Origin: Chryseobacterium indologenes
GTDB taxonomy: Bacteria; Bacteroidota; Bacteroidia; Flavobacteriales; Weeksellaceae
Assembly: GCF_001295265.1 (NCBI RefSeq)
Contig: NZ_LJOD01000006.1
Span: forward strand, 1-64,000
Reading direction: 5' to 3'
Length of the DNA stretch: 64,000 nucleotides
Shown in pieces: positions 8,574-15,956 of the stretch (position 1 is its first letter; each line of letters starts with the position of its first letter). The position numbers and the translations under genes are program-made. The notes below the pieces were generated by a model. It worked only from the letters and a program-made list of their open reading frames with translations. It ran no database searches and had not been told where the DNA came from.

Positions 8574-9830
8574 ATGAGTATCGATTTTACTACAGCAACT
8601 TTTAAAGATTTTGAGAATATTCCTGACTTTAATATTCTTCAAAGAGCAGAAGCCTTCAGTGATTTTCTGGAGTATATGAAATCCAACGGACGCATGCACT
8701 ACAGGCTTAGAAACACAACAGGAACCAATGCTATATTGAATGTAAGTATTGCAGAACAGAATAAACAGTATGTAAGTTTTGTTTCCAGTGATTATTTAGG
8801 GTTTACACAACATCCGAAAGTAAAGCAGGCTGCCATTGAAGGAATTGAAAAATACGGGACAGGTACAGGAGCAACTCCTCTTATCGGTGGTTATTTTGAT
8901 TATCATTACAGATTAGAAAAAAAAATTGCCGAATTTTTTGGAAGAGAGGCGGATGAAGCAGTAGTTTTTACAACAGGCTATACAGCAAACAGTGCCATGT
9001 TGCAGTGTCTTATGAAAGGTGAAGATCTTGCTATTTTGGATATGGCTGTTCATGCCAGCGTACATGAAGGATGTGCATTTACCAATAAAAAAACATTTCA
9101 GCATAATAATCTGGAACATTTGGAACACATTTTGAAGGCATCAGAAGATCAGTACCGCACAAAACTTGTCGTAATCGATGGTGTATATTCCCAGGATGGT
9201 GATATTGCACATGTCCGAGAAATTTATGATCTTGTGAAAAAATATAATGCCTTTCTGATGGTAGATGATGTTCATGGGATCGGGGTCTTGGGAAAAACCG
9301 GAAGAGGGACACTTGAGCTGACAGATATGTTGGATAAAGTAGACATTATGACAGGAACTTTAAGTAAAACTTTCGGAAATTTGGGAGGATATGTGGTTGC
9401 AAATAAAAAAATTGTAACTTTCCTTAAATTCCAGTCACGCCAGCAGATATTTTCAGCAACCGCAACACCTTCTTCAGCAGGGGCTATCAAAGCCATTGAA
9501 TTAATTGATGAAGAACCGGAATGGAGGGTAAAACTTTGGGATAATATTAATTATTTCAAAAAAGGACTGGATGATCTGGGATTAGATACAGGAGTTACCT
9601 GCTCAGCAGTGGTTCCTGTAAAGATCGGAGATCCGCACATAACAGGAGATGTAGGACGACTGCTTATGGAAAACGGGATTTATACCAATCCTATTATATA
9701 TCCTGCCGTGTCAAGAAAAGATGCCAGAATCAGAATGAGCGTGACAGCAAGACACGAAAAAGAACACCTTGATAGAACTTTAAATGTATTTGAAGATATC
9801 AACAGAAAATTGCATATAGCAAAAAAATAA
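8574..9830 (+). CDS. PLP-dependent AOS-family acyltransferase (serine palmitoyltransferase or cysteate acyltransferase type)
   Basis: 418 residues, fold-type I alpha-oxoamine synthase family. These enzymes condense an amino acid with an acyl-CoA or acyl-ACP and lose CO2. Seen: PLP lysine K265 in GTLSKTFGNLGG, ring-stacking H160 in DMAVHASVHEG, the DDVHGIG motif (D231, H234), and the substrate loop GTGTGATPLIGG. Length and C-terminus fit cytosolic SPT. Flavobacteria make both sphingolipids and sulfonolipids (capnine) with such enzymes, so L-serine or cysteate are the likely substrates. A KBL or BioF role is less likely: the neighbour is a TetR regulator rather than threonine dehydrogenase or biotin genes. 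Confidence 0.8.
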   Translation: MSIDFTTATFKDFENIPDFNILQRAEAFSDFLEYMKSNGRMHYRLRNTTGTNAILNVSIAEQNKQYVSFVSSDYLGFTQHPKVKQAAIEGIEKYGTGTGATPLIGGYFDYHYRLEKKIAEFFGREADEAVVFTTGYTANSAMLQCLMKGEDLAILDMAVHASVHEGCAFTNKKTFQHNNLEHLEHILKASEDQYRTKLVVIDGVYSQDGDIAHVREIYDLVKKYNAFLMVDDVHGIGVLGKTGRGTLELTDMLDKVDIMTGTLSKTFGNLGGYVVANKKIVTFLKFQSRQQIFSATATPSSAGAIKAIELIDEEPEWRVKLWDNINYFKKGLDDLGLDTGVTCSAVVPVKIGDPHITGDVGRLLMENGIYTNPIIYPAVSRKDARIRMSVTARHEKEHLDRTLNVFEDINRKLHIAKK

Positions 9831-9836
9831 TAAATT

Positions 9837-10463
9837 ATGCCTAGAAAAGTAGTGCAAGGTCCCATCAGGGATAAGGAAAAAACCAAACAGAAGCTGCTTG
9901 CTGCAGTTGGTAAAATCTTAAGAGTAAAAGGATACTCAGGATTAAAAGTTAGTAAGATCGCTGCTGTTGCAGGATTTGATAAAAAGCTCATCTATGAGTA
10001 CTTTGGAAGTACTGATAAGCTTATTGATGAATACATCAGATCACAGGATTACTGGAGCAAAGTAAATCCGGAAAGCGTAGATGTAGATCTTTCCGATGGA
10101 GGGAAAGAACTGACTAAAAAAGCTGTACTTACCCAGTTTGAAAGCCTTAAGAAAAACAAAGAATTACAAAAGATTATTCTTTGGGAACTTTCAGAAAGTA
10201 AGCCTATTCTCAGAAAATTGGTAGAACAGCGCGAAGAAGCCGGAGAAATTCTGTTTGAAAATATTATTGATCCTTATTTTGGTGATAAAGCCCTTAGAAC
10301 AAGAGCTATCATGGCATTGCTTGTTTCCGGAGCATATTATCTGAACCTGTATACAGGATACAATGCAAGCAAATTCTGTGGCATTGATCTGAAAAGTGAA
10401 GAAGGTCGAAAAGCCATTGAAGAGGCTATTGTTGAGATGATTGATTTAGCTTACCAGAAATAA
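9837..10463 (+). CDS. TetR/AcrR-family transcriptional regulator
   Basis: 208 residues. The N-terminal HTH (about 12-60) has the classic TetR pattern KLLAAVGKILRVKGYSGLKV followed by SKIAAVAGFDKKLIYEYFGS. The C-terminal ligand domain is helical and not assignable to a known ligand. It starts 6 bases after the acyltransferase stop, so the two are co-transcribed, and it probably controls lipid synthesis in response to an acyl compound while repressing its own operon (inference). Confidence 0.9.
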   Translation: MPRKVVQGPIRDKEKTKQKLLAAVGKILRVKGYSGLKVSKIAAVAGFDKKLIYEYFGSTDKLIDEYIRSQDYWSKVNPESVDVDLSDGGKELTKKAVLTQFESLKKNKELQKIILWELSESKPILRKLVEQREEAGEILFENIIDPYFGDKALRTRAIMALLVSGAYYLNLYTGYNASKFCGIDLKSEEGRKAIEEAIVEMIDLAYQK

Positions 10464-10510
10464 TGAAGATTAAAAGTTTTCTAATTTGACCAAAAATTAA
10501 GTTTTGTGGA

Positions 10511-10539
10511 TAATTTGAAAACTTTAAATTTTCAAATTA
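10511..10539. terminator. 11-bp inverted repeat between tetR and dnaX
   Basis: TAATTTGAAAA (10511-10521) is perfectly mirrored by TTTTCAAATTA (10529-10539) with a 7-base spacer. It lies 48 bases after the tetR stop. The AT-only stem would make a weak terminator; a protein-binding site near the dnaX promoter is the alternative. Confidence 0.35.
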
Positions 10540-10552
10540 AAACTATATTTCT

Positions 10553-10560
10553 TACTTTTG
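10553..10560 (+). promoter_or_regulatory. -7 promoter box of dnaX
   Basis: TACTTTTG fits TAnnTTTG. It lies only 4 bases before the ATG at 10565, so transcription from it would begin at or next to the start codon (leaderless mRNA), unless another promoter is used. No clear -33 TTG is seen at the right distance. Confidence 0.4.
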
Positions 10561-10564
10561 GCCA

Positions 10565-11650
10565 ATGGAAAATTTTATCGTATCTGCAAGAAAATACCGC
10601 CCGCAGCAGTTTGATACTGTGGTAGGGCAATCCCATATTACGGATACTTTAGAACATGCCATTGAAGAAAATCAGCTGGCTCAGGCTCTGCTTTTCTGCG
10701 GGCCTCGTGGTGTAGGTAAAACTACATGCGCCAGAATCCTGGCAAGAAAAATCAATGAAAAGGACGGCTCCGTTTCAGAAGACGGCTTTGCTTATAACAT
10801 TTATGAACTGGACGCGGCATCCAACAACTCTGTGGATGATATCAGGGAACTGATAGACCAGGTACGTTTTGCCCCTCAGGTAGGGCAGTACAAAGTCTAT
10901 ATCATAGATGAGGTGCATATGCTGTCTTCTGCAGCCTTCAATGCGTTCCTTAAAACACTGGAAGAACCGCCGGCACATGCTATTTTTATTTTAGCTACTA
11001 CAGAGAAGCATAAAATAATTCCTACCATTTTGTCGCGCTGCCAGATCTATGATTTTAAAAGAATCACTATAGAGGATATCCAGGGCCATTTAAGAAATAT
11101 TGCCCAAAAAGAAAATATCCGGTATGAAGATGATGCCCTGTATCTGATAGCCCAGAAAGCAGATGGTGCGCTAAGGGATGCACTTTCTATTTTCGATAGG
11201 CTTTCTACTTTCTCCCAAAAGAATATTACCCTGGCCAAAGCTGCCGAGGTGCTTAATATTCTGGATTATGATCAGTACCTGAATATAGTAGACCTTGCCA
11301 AAGAAAATAAAATCCCCGAAGTACTTTTCGCGTTCAATGAAATTGTTAAAAGAGGTTTTGATCCTCATATTTTTATTGCCGGATTAGGAAATCACTTCAG
11401 AGATCTTATGATGGCTCAGAATACATCCACCATCGAGTTGATTGAAGTAGGAGAGAGGACAAAAGCTAAATTTGTTGAGCAAAGCCAGAAATGGAATGCC
11501 CAGCAGCTGATAGACGGTATTGAGATCTGCAACCATGCGGATATTAATTATAAAAACTCCAAAAACCCCAGACTTACAGTTGAAATTGCACTGATGCAGC
11601 TGGCTTCTCTGACCGCTGGCTCAGGCGATACTAAAAAAAAAAATTCCTGA
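10565..11650 (+). CDS. dnaX: DNA polymerase III subunit gamma (zero-frame product of dnaX)
   Basis: 361 residues. Clamp-loader ATPase with Walker A GPRGVGKTTCARIL, Walker B VYIIDEVHML, sensor 1 ATTEKHKIIPTILSRCQ and sensor 2 GALRDALSIFDR. The four-Cys zinc module of E. coli DnaX is missing: only about 25 residues join Walker A to ELDAASNNSVDDIR, which I believe is usual in Bacteroidota. Domains I-III are complete. The frame ends at TGA 11648-11650, immediately after 11 consecutive A residues. The rest of the family protein lies in the -1 frame (11644-12258), so this is a gamma-like short form and the full-length tau needs slippage. Confidence 0.92.
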   Translation: MENFIVSARKYRPQQFDTVVGQSHITDTLEHAIEENQLAQALLFCGPRGVGKTTCARILARKINEKDGSVSEDGFAYNIYELDAASNNSVDDIRELIDQVRFAPQVGQYKVYIIDEVHMLSSAAFNAFLKTLEEPPAHAIFILATTEKHKIIPTILSRCQIYDFKRITIEDIQGHLRNIAQKENIRYEDDALYLIAQKADGALRDALSIFDRLSTFSQKNITLAKAAEVLNILDYDQYLNIVDLAKENKIPEVLFAFNEIVKRGFDPHIFIAGLGNHFRDLMMAQNTSTIELIEVGERTKAKFVEQSQKWNAQQLIDGIEICNHADINYKNSKNPRLTVEIALMQLASLTAGSGDTKKKNS

Positions 11651-11677
11651 TACTGGCTCCGTTTCTTCATGAGAAAC
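11633..11677 (+). other. dnaX: Slippage site in dnaX: A11 run, nearby stop and downstream hairpin
   Basis: Eleven A residues (11633-11643) are read as AAA AAA AAA AAT in the zero frame, then TCC TGA. One step back gives AAA TTC CTG and an open frame to 12258. Seventeen bases further on, GTTTCT-TCATG-AGAAAC (11661-11677) can form a 6-bp hairpin. E. coli makes gamma by ribosomal frameshifting on A AAA AAG, and Thermus thermophilus by transcriptional slippage on an A run; either could apply here. An A9 or A12 genome sequence would remove the break, so a homopolymer sequencing error is the main alternative. Confidence 0.65.
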
Positions 11678-12258
11678 CTGAAGTTCAGATTCCTGAAAAA
11701 GCTCCTGAAAAACGAGAAGAAAAACCACAGCCAACCGTTCCTGATGCTGCTCCTGCAGCTACAGTAAAAACAACAAAACCTTTATCCAGACCGGCTGCTG
11801 CAGCTTCCGGCTTCAGTATCAGTTCATTTCTGAATAAAGAAGACAAACTAGAGGTTGAAGAAACAATCGCCGTAAAAACAGACCAGCTTCCCCAAAACCA
11901 TTTTACAGATACTGATCTGCAGATGGCGTGGAATCTTATGCTGAAACAGCTCCAGGCCAGAGACAGCTTCGTCTTCAATGCGGTAAAAACCTTTAAACTG
12001 GTGAAATCAGGTGAACATCAGATCCGGGTTTTATATCCTTCAGATTCTGCTAAAGCTGAATTTGACAAGATCAGTGGCGAATTTTTCAACCATTTCAAAA
12101 CAAAAGTCCATAACCATGCCATTGAAATTGATTACCAGAGAGATTTCGAGAATCTGAAAGTAGAAGTGGTTACCAAAAGAAAAATATTTGAAAAATTCAT
12201 CGAAAAAAATCCACTTTTAAAAGATCTTGATGATTTAATGAGGTTTGATTTGACATAA
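11644..12258 (+). CDS. dnaX: C-terminal (tau-specific) part of DnaX in the -1 frame
   Basis: Open in frame +1 from the A11 run to TAA at 12258, about 204 residues, with no start codon near its beginning. It opens FLILAPFLHEKPEVQ, passes through a Pro/Ala/Lys-rich linker, and ends in a conserved-looking domain (MAWNLMLKQLQARDS ... EKNPLLKDLDDLMRFDLT), the type of tail found in Bacteroidota DnaX. With a -1 shift the gene 10565-12258 gives a 564-residue tau, a normal length for the family. Tau would link the clamp loader to the polymerase and helicase. Confidence 0.75.
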   Translation, partial: FLILAPFLHEKPEVQIPEKAPEKREEKPQPTVPDAAPAATVKTTKPLSRPAAAASGFSISSFLNKEDKLEVEETIAVKTDQLPQNHFTDTDLQMAWNLMLKQLQARDSFVFNAVKTFKLVKSGEHQIRVLYPSDSAKAEFDKISGEFFNHFKTKVHNHAIEIDYQRDFENLKVEVVTKRKIFEKFIEKNPLLKDLDDLMRFDLT

Positions 12259-12651
12259 TTTTTATATATTTGTCAAATATTTTTGTGAAAAATAACTTTT
12301 TGACAAAAGCAAATATAACCCGAAAAGACTAAAACAAGACATTTTCAGACCAAAAGTGGAAAAAATATTCAACTTATCTCTGTCTTATTTTACACCCGCT
12401 GATCAGTTTTTCAGCGGTTATTTTAGCTTTTCTGCTTTCTATTATAGAAATTTCAGAACGTATTACCGATTTTATTGGTATTGCTAACTGAATTTCTTTC
12501 CAAAAAATACAGGAAAATTAGAGTCCTTTTGTTTTCCTGATTCCTTTAAAAATTTTGAACGGCATTTTTTGAAAAGAATTATAAAGTAAATTTTATAATG
12601 AAAGGACTATTGATGTAGGTTTAAAAAAAATAAAACAATAAATTTAAAAAT
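12259..12651. other. Intergenic region after dnaX with a hairpin
   Basis: 393 bases without a gene. CCGCTGA-TCAGTTTT-TCAGCGG at 12396-12417 forms a 7-bp stem followed by TTATTTTAGC, a plausible terminator for dnaX. The stretch before the DAHP synthase start is AT-rich with no clear leader peptide or riboswitch. Confidence 0.5.
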
Positions 12652-13734
12652 ATGAATTTAAAAGATGTAAAAAACGAGTGGATCAACGGGCTCTCACAAC
12701 CATTGATGATTGCGGGACCATGCAGTGCGGAAAGTGAAGCCCAGATGCTCGAAACAGCTAAAAGAATAAAAGAAACCAATGCGCAGGTATCTATATTTCG
12801 TGCAGGAATCTGGAAGCCGCGTACCAAACCGAATGGCTTCGAAGGGGTAGGAGTAATTGGCCTTAACTGGCTGAAAAAAGTAAAAGAAGAATATGGTTTC
12901 AAAACAGCTACAGAAGTGGCTAATGCCCACCATGTATTTGCTGCTCTGGAAGCAGACGTAGATGTTCTTTGGATTGGAGCACGTTCAACAGTGAATCCGT
13001 TTACGGTTCAGGAAATTGCGATGGCCCTGAGAGGAACAGATAAACCTGTATTTGTTAAAAACCCGGTAAACCCGGATCTGGCTCTATGGATTGGTGCGTT
13101 AGAAAGGCTTCTGGGACAGGATATTAAAAACCTGGGAGTGATTCACAGAGGATTTTCAACATACCAGAAAACCAAATACAGAAACAACCCTAACTGGCAG
13201 ATTGCCCTGGATTTCAAAAGCCAGTTCCCCAATATTCCGATGCTGATTGATCCTTCCCACATTTGCGGAAACAGAACAGGACTGGCGGATATTACACAGG
13301 AAGCTCTTAACGTAGGATACCAGGGGGCCATTATTGAGACTCACTGCAATCCGGATGAAGCCTGGAGTGATGCGTCGCAGCAGATCACCCCTGAAGTGCT
13401 GGCGGAGCTTATCGGAAACCTGAAAGTAAGAAATTCCGGACTTGCTGGTTTTGATAATGAAATGGGAAGACACAGAACTTTAATTTCTGATCTTGATTTT
13501 CAACTCATTGAGCTTCTTTCCCAAAGAATGAAGATTTCCGAGAAAATAGGGAAACTTAAAAAAGAAAATGATATCGCTATTTTCCAGCCGGAAAGATGGA
13601 AGGTGATCACCGAATACGCTACTCAGAAAGCTAAAGAAACAGGAATGTCTCAGGAATTTATTGAGAAGGTGTTTAAAGCCATTCATGAGGAATCTATTGA
13701 AGTGCAGAATAATATTATGATTGACAGAGTATAG
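12652..13734 (+). CDS. Bifunctional DAHP synthase / chorismate mutase (type II arrangement)
   Basis: 360 residues. Residues about 1-265 are a class I-beta DAHP synthase (PEP plus erythrose 4-phosphate to DAHP, first shikimate step), with GPCSAESEAQM, KPRTKPNGFEG, KNPVNPDL and metal-ligand DPSHICGNR. Residues about 275-360 are an AroQ chorismate mutase helical domain (LDFQLIELLSQRMKISEKIG...KLKKEN). The mutase part probably lets prephenate or chorismate feed back on the synthase, as in other fused enzymes. Monocistronic. Cytosolic. Single-copy in the window; no other aro gene is near. Confidence 0.95.
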   Translation: MNLKDVKNEWINGLSQPLMIAGPCSAESEAQMLETAKRIKETNAQVSIFRAGIWKPRTKPNGFEGVGVIGLNWLKKVKEEYGFKTATEVANAHHVFAALEADVDVLWIGARSTVNPFTVQEIAMALRGTDKPVFVKNPVNPDLALWIGALERLLGQDIKNLGVIHRGFSTYQKTKYRNNPNWQIALDFKSQFPNIPMLIDPSHICGNRTGLADITQEALNVGYQGAIIETHCNPDEAWSDASQQITPEVLAELIGNLKVRNSGLAGFDNEMGRHRTLISDLDFQLIELLSQRMKISEKIGKLKKENDIAIFQPERWKVITEYATQKAKETGMSQEFIEKVFKAIHEESIEVQNNIMIDRV

Positions 13735-13759
13735 CTGAAGGAAATATAATATAGTCTTT

Positions 13760-13830
13760 AGGGCTTAAGAGTCAGGATGAAGGTGAAAAAGAAATGTTTT
13801 CATATCCCTAAATCCTGTGCCCTAAGCCCT
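13760..13830. repeat. Long imperfect hairpin between aro gene and rsgA
   Basis: AGGGCTTAAGAGTCAGGAT (13760-13778) and ATCCTGTGCCCTAAGCCCT (13812-13830) pair over 14 of 19 positions. The arms flank about 33 bases. It may terminate the upstream gene or be an intergenic repeat; CCCTAAGCCCTAA-type phrases look repeat-like. It lies just before the rsgA promoter. Confidence 0.45.
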
Positions 13831-13837
13831 AATTTCT

Positions 13838-13845
13838 TATATTTG
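13838..13845 (+). promoter_or_regulatory. -7 promoter box of rsgA
   Basis: TATATTTG, an exact TAnnTTTG match, 15 bases before the ATG at 13861. Its position argues that translation starts at 13861, not at the upstream in-frame ATG at 13777. Confidence 0.6.
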
Positions 13846-13860
13846 CATCCAGTATTATTT

Positions 13861-14787
13861 ATGAAAGGAAAAATCATTAAATCAACGGGAAGCTGGTATC
13901 AGGTTCTGGATCTCGAAACAGAAAAAATTTTCGAAGCCAGAATCAGGGGGAAATTCAAGCTGATCAAAACAAGACTTACCAACCCGCTTGCTGTAGGAGA
14001 TTTTGTAGAATTTCAGCTGGAAAAAGATGATATTGCATGGATTACTAAAATAGAACCCAGAAGGAATTATCTGATCAGGAAATCCGTAAACCTTTCAAAA
14101 GAAACTCATATTATTGCATCTAATATAGATCTGGCCTGTTTTATTTTTACATTAAAACATCCGGAAACCTCATTGGGATTCCTTGACCGCTTTCTGGCAT
14201 GCTGTGAAGCTTATACTATCACTCCTTTAATTCTGTTCAATAAAATCGACGTTCTGAACGAAGATGAGATTGAACTGGTAAAGGATATTGAGTTTTTATA
14301 TCAGCAAATCGGGTACGATACTTTAGAAATTTCTTCTTACTCCAGATTGAATCTGGACGGACTTCAGGAGCTCCTCAAAGACAAGACCTCAGTGTTTTTC
14401 GGCCATTCCGGTTGTGGAAAATCTACATTGGTGAATGCCCTTCAGCCCGGGCTGAACCTGAAAACATCTGAAATCTCAGATTCCCACCTTAAAGGGAAAC
14501 ACACGACAACTTTTGCCCAGATGCACTTTTGGGATTTTGGAGGAAATGTTATTGATACACCCGGTGTACGTGAATTTGCAATGATTGATATAGAAAAAGA
14601 AGAAGTTCAGCATTACTTTCCTGAAATCTTCAAAAAAAGGGAAGAATGTAAATTCCATAACTGCCTGCACGTTAATGAACCTAAATGCGCTGTTTTAGCT
14701 TCTCTGGAAACCGGAGAAATTCAGCATTCCCGCTATTCTACTTATATAAAGCTGATGGAAGAAGCAGAAGAGGCTTCCCAGAAATAA
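13861..14787 (+). CDS. rsgA: Ribosome small subunit-dependent GTPase RsgA
   Basis: 308 residues from ATG 13861 (MKGKIIKSTGSWYQVL), the normal family start; 28 further codons are open upstream but cover the promoter. N-terminal OB fold (1-70), then the circularly permuted GTPase order typical of RsgA: G4 NKID (127-130), G1 GHSGCGKST (181-189), G3 DTPG (232-235). The C-terminal zinc knuckle has C263, C268, H270 and C276. It acts late in 30S ribosome assembly, hydrolysing GTP when bound to the small subunit. All catalytic motifs are intact. Confidence 0.95.
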   Translation: MKGKIIKSTGSWYQVLDLETEKIFEARIRGKFKLIKTRLTNPLAVGDFVEFQLEKDDIAWITKIEPRRNYLIRKSVNLSKETHIIASNIDLACFIFTLKHPETSLGFLDRFLACCEAYTITPLILFNKIDVLNEDEIELVKDIEFLYQQIGYDTLEISSYSRLNLDGLQELLKDKTSVFFGHSGCGKSTLVNALQPGLNLKTSEISDSHLKGKHTTTFAQMHFWDFGGNVIDTPGVREFAMIDIEKEEVQHYFPEIFKKREECKFHNCLHVNEPKCAVLASLETGEIQHSRYSTYIKLMEEAEEASQK

Positions 14788-15207
14788 CCTCCGATGGTCT
14801 GAATACGTTTTTTACTGTTGGCAAGTGCAAAAGTCACAAATGATTTTTTATGCGACATAAATAAGAGGTTTGATTTTGTGTCTTAAAAGGATTTGTATAA
14901 TCAAAATCTTTGCGCTGTAATTTTTTCCGGTAGAAAATTAACCTCATTTTTATCATAAAAATTTTTGTTTTAAAATCAGAAAAATATCACGAATTTGAAA
15001 TAACTCCACTTTTTTGTGTTATAAATTGTGACACATTAGATCATTTTTGAATAGGGCAGACTTTGCTCAGAATATTTCTGAAAAATTTTTTAAAAAAATA
15101 TTTATTTTATTTTAATCAATAGAATAAATAAGCTAATAATATGATTTTTTATGCTTTGAAATTTTACGATATTCGTAAAAAATAGATGGATTTTTTGAAA
15201 ATAAAAA

Positions 15208-15327
15208 ACCCAGCCGAAGCTGGGTAAAAACTAATAACCATGAAAACTCAAATTAAACATGAGAATCGTAATAGTATAAACAATTACTGTGCCAAACTTT
15301 ATAACTCCAATTCTTAATAAAAGTTAT
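15208..15327 (+). ncRNA. Candidate structured RNA upstream of ndk (possibly Flavo-1-like)
   Basis: Four short stems follow each other: ACCCAGC-CGAA-GCTGGGT (15208-15225), CTCA/TGAG (15247-15263), GTAAT/ATTAC (15268-15287) and ATAACT/AGTTAT (15301-15327). The linker TAAAAACTAATAACCA between stems 1 and 2 looks like a conserved single-strand signature that I associate with flavobacterial intergenic RNAs such as the Flavo-1 motif; the identity is from memory and uncertain. The ndk -7 box lies 47 bases after the last stem, so this is probably a separate transcript rather than an ndk leader. Confidence 0.4.
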
Positions 15328-15373
15328 TTTTATGTTAAAAAAAAATTAAAATAAAAATAAAAGATATTTTTTG

Positions 15374-15381
15374 TAATTTTG
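15374..15381 (+). promoter_or_regulatory. -7 promoter box of ndk
   Basis: TAATTTTG, an exact TAnnTTTG match, 23 bases before the ndk ATG. Confidence 0.6.
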
Positions 15382-15404
15382 CGCCATTAAAAAAATATAC
15401 ATAT

Positions 15405-15821
15405 ATGTCTAACATTACATTCACCATGATTAAGCCAGATGCAGTAGCAGACGGACATATCGGTGCTATATTAGGGAAGATCGCAGAAGGAGGTTTCAAA
15501 ATCAAAGCTTTAAAATTAACTCAGCTTACAGTAGCTGATGCTAAAAAATTCTATGAAGTTCACGCTGAAAGACCATTTTATGGTGAGCTTGTAGAATTCA
15601 TGAGCTCTGGTCCAATCGTGGCAGCTGTTCTTGAAAAAGATAACGCTGTTGAAGATTTCAGAACATTGATCGGATCTACTAATCCTGCAGAAGCTGCGGA
15701 AGGGACAATCAGAAAAATGTTTGCAAGAAGCATCGGAGAAAATGCAGTTCACGGTTCAGATTCTGACGAAAATGCATTAATCGAAGCTCAGTTCCACTTT
15801 TCAGGAAGAGAGATTTTCTAA
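15405..15821 (+). CDS. ndk: Nucleoside diphosphate kinase
   Basis: 138 residues, the usual length. Opens [13 protein letters not shown], and the active-site His is H116 in the signature [19 protein letters not shown] and [18 protein letters not shown] are also typical. It moves the terminal phosphate between nucleoside di- and triphosphates through phospho-His, balancing NTP and dNTP pools in the cytosol. Own promoter and own terminator, so it is monocistronic. Confidence 0.97.
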   Translation: MSNITFTMIKPDAVADGHIGAILGKIAEGGFKIKALKLTQLTVADAKKFYEVHAERPFYGELVEFMSSGPIVAAVLEKDNAVEDFRTLIGSTNPAEAAEGTIRKMFARSIGENAVHGSDSDENALIEAQFHFSGREIF

Positions 15822-15840
15822 GAATTCTTTTATAAAATAA

Positions 15841-15868
15841 AAACCGAAGAGGCTTCTTCGGTTTTTTT
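15841..15868 (+). terminator. Terminator of ndk
   Basis: Perfect 10-bp stem AAACCGAAGA/TCTTCGGTTT, 4-base loop, then a T run. It starts 19 bases after the ndk stop. Confidence 0.85.
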
Positions 15869-15956
15869 ATGCCATAATGTCTGCGTTTGAAATTTTGATG
15901 TCAATATCAATTTTTAGCGGACGAATCCAGTCCTGAATTCTGTGCACTTTTGTGCT

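Larger units (their letters stand above)
14788..15404. other. Intergenic region of 617 bases before ndk
   Basis: No protein gene except a 25-codon frame (15240-15317) inside the structured-RNA candidate. It contains a perfect 8-bp inverted repeat, TTTTACGA-TAT-TCGTAAAA (15162-15180), 28 bases before that RNA candidate, and the ndk promoter at its end. The first 370 bases are AT-rich with nothing recognisable. Confidence 0.5.

Noticed and set aside
13777..13860. Longer start for rsgA
   Set aside because: The extra 28 codons cover an exact -7 box and an arm of a hairpin, and RsgA proteins start at the MKG of 13861.
15240..15317. 25-residue peptide MKTQIKHENRNSINNYC...
   Set aside because: Lies across three of the RNA stems and has no coding character; the RNA reading explains the region better.
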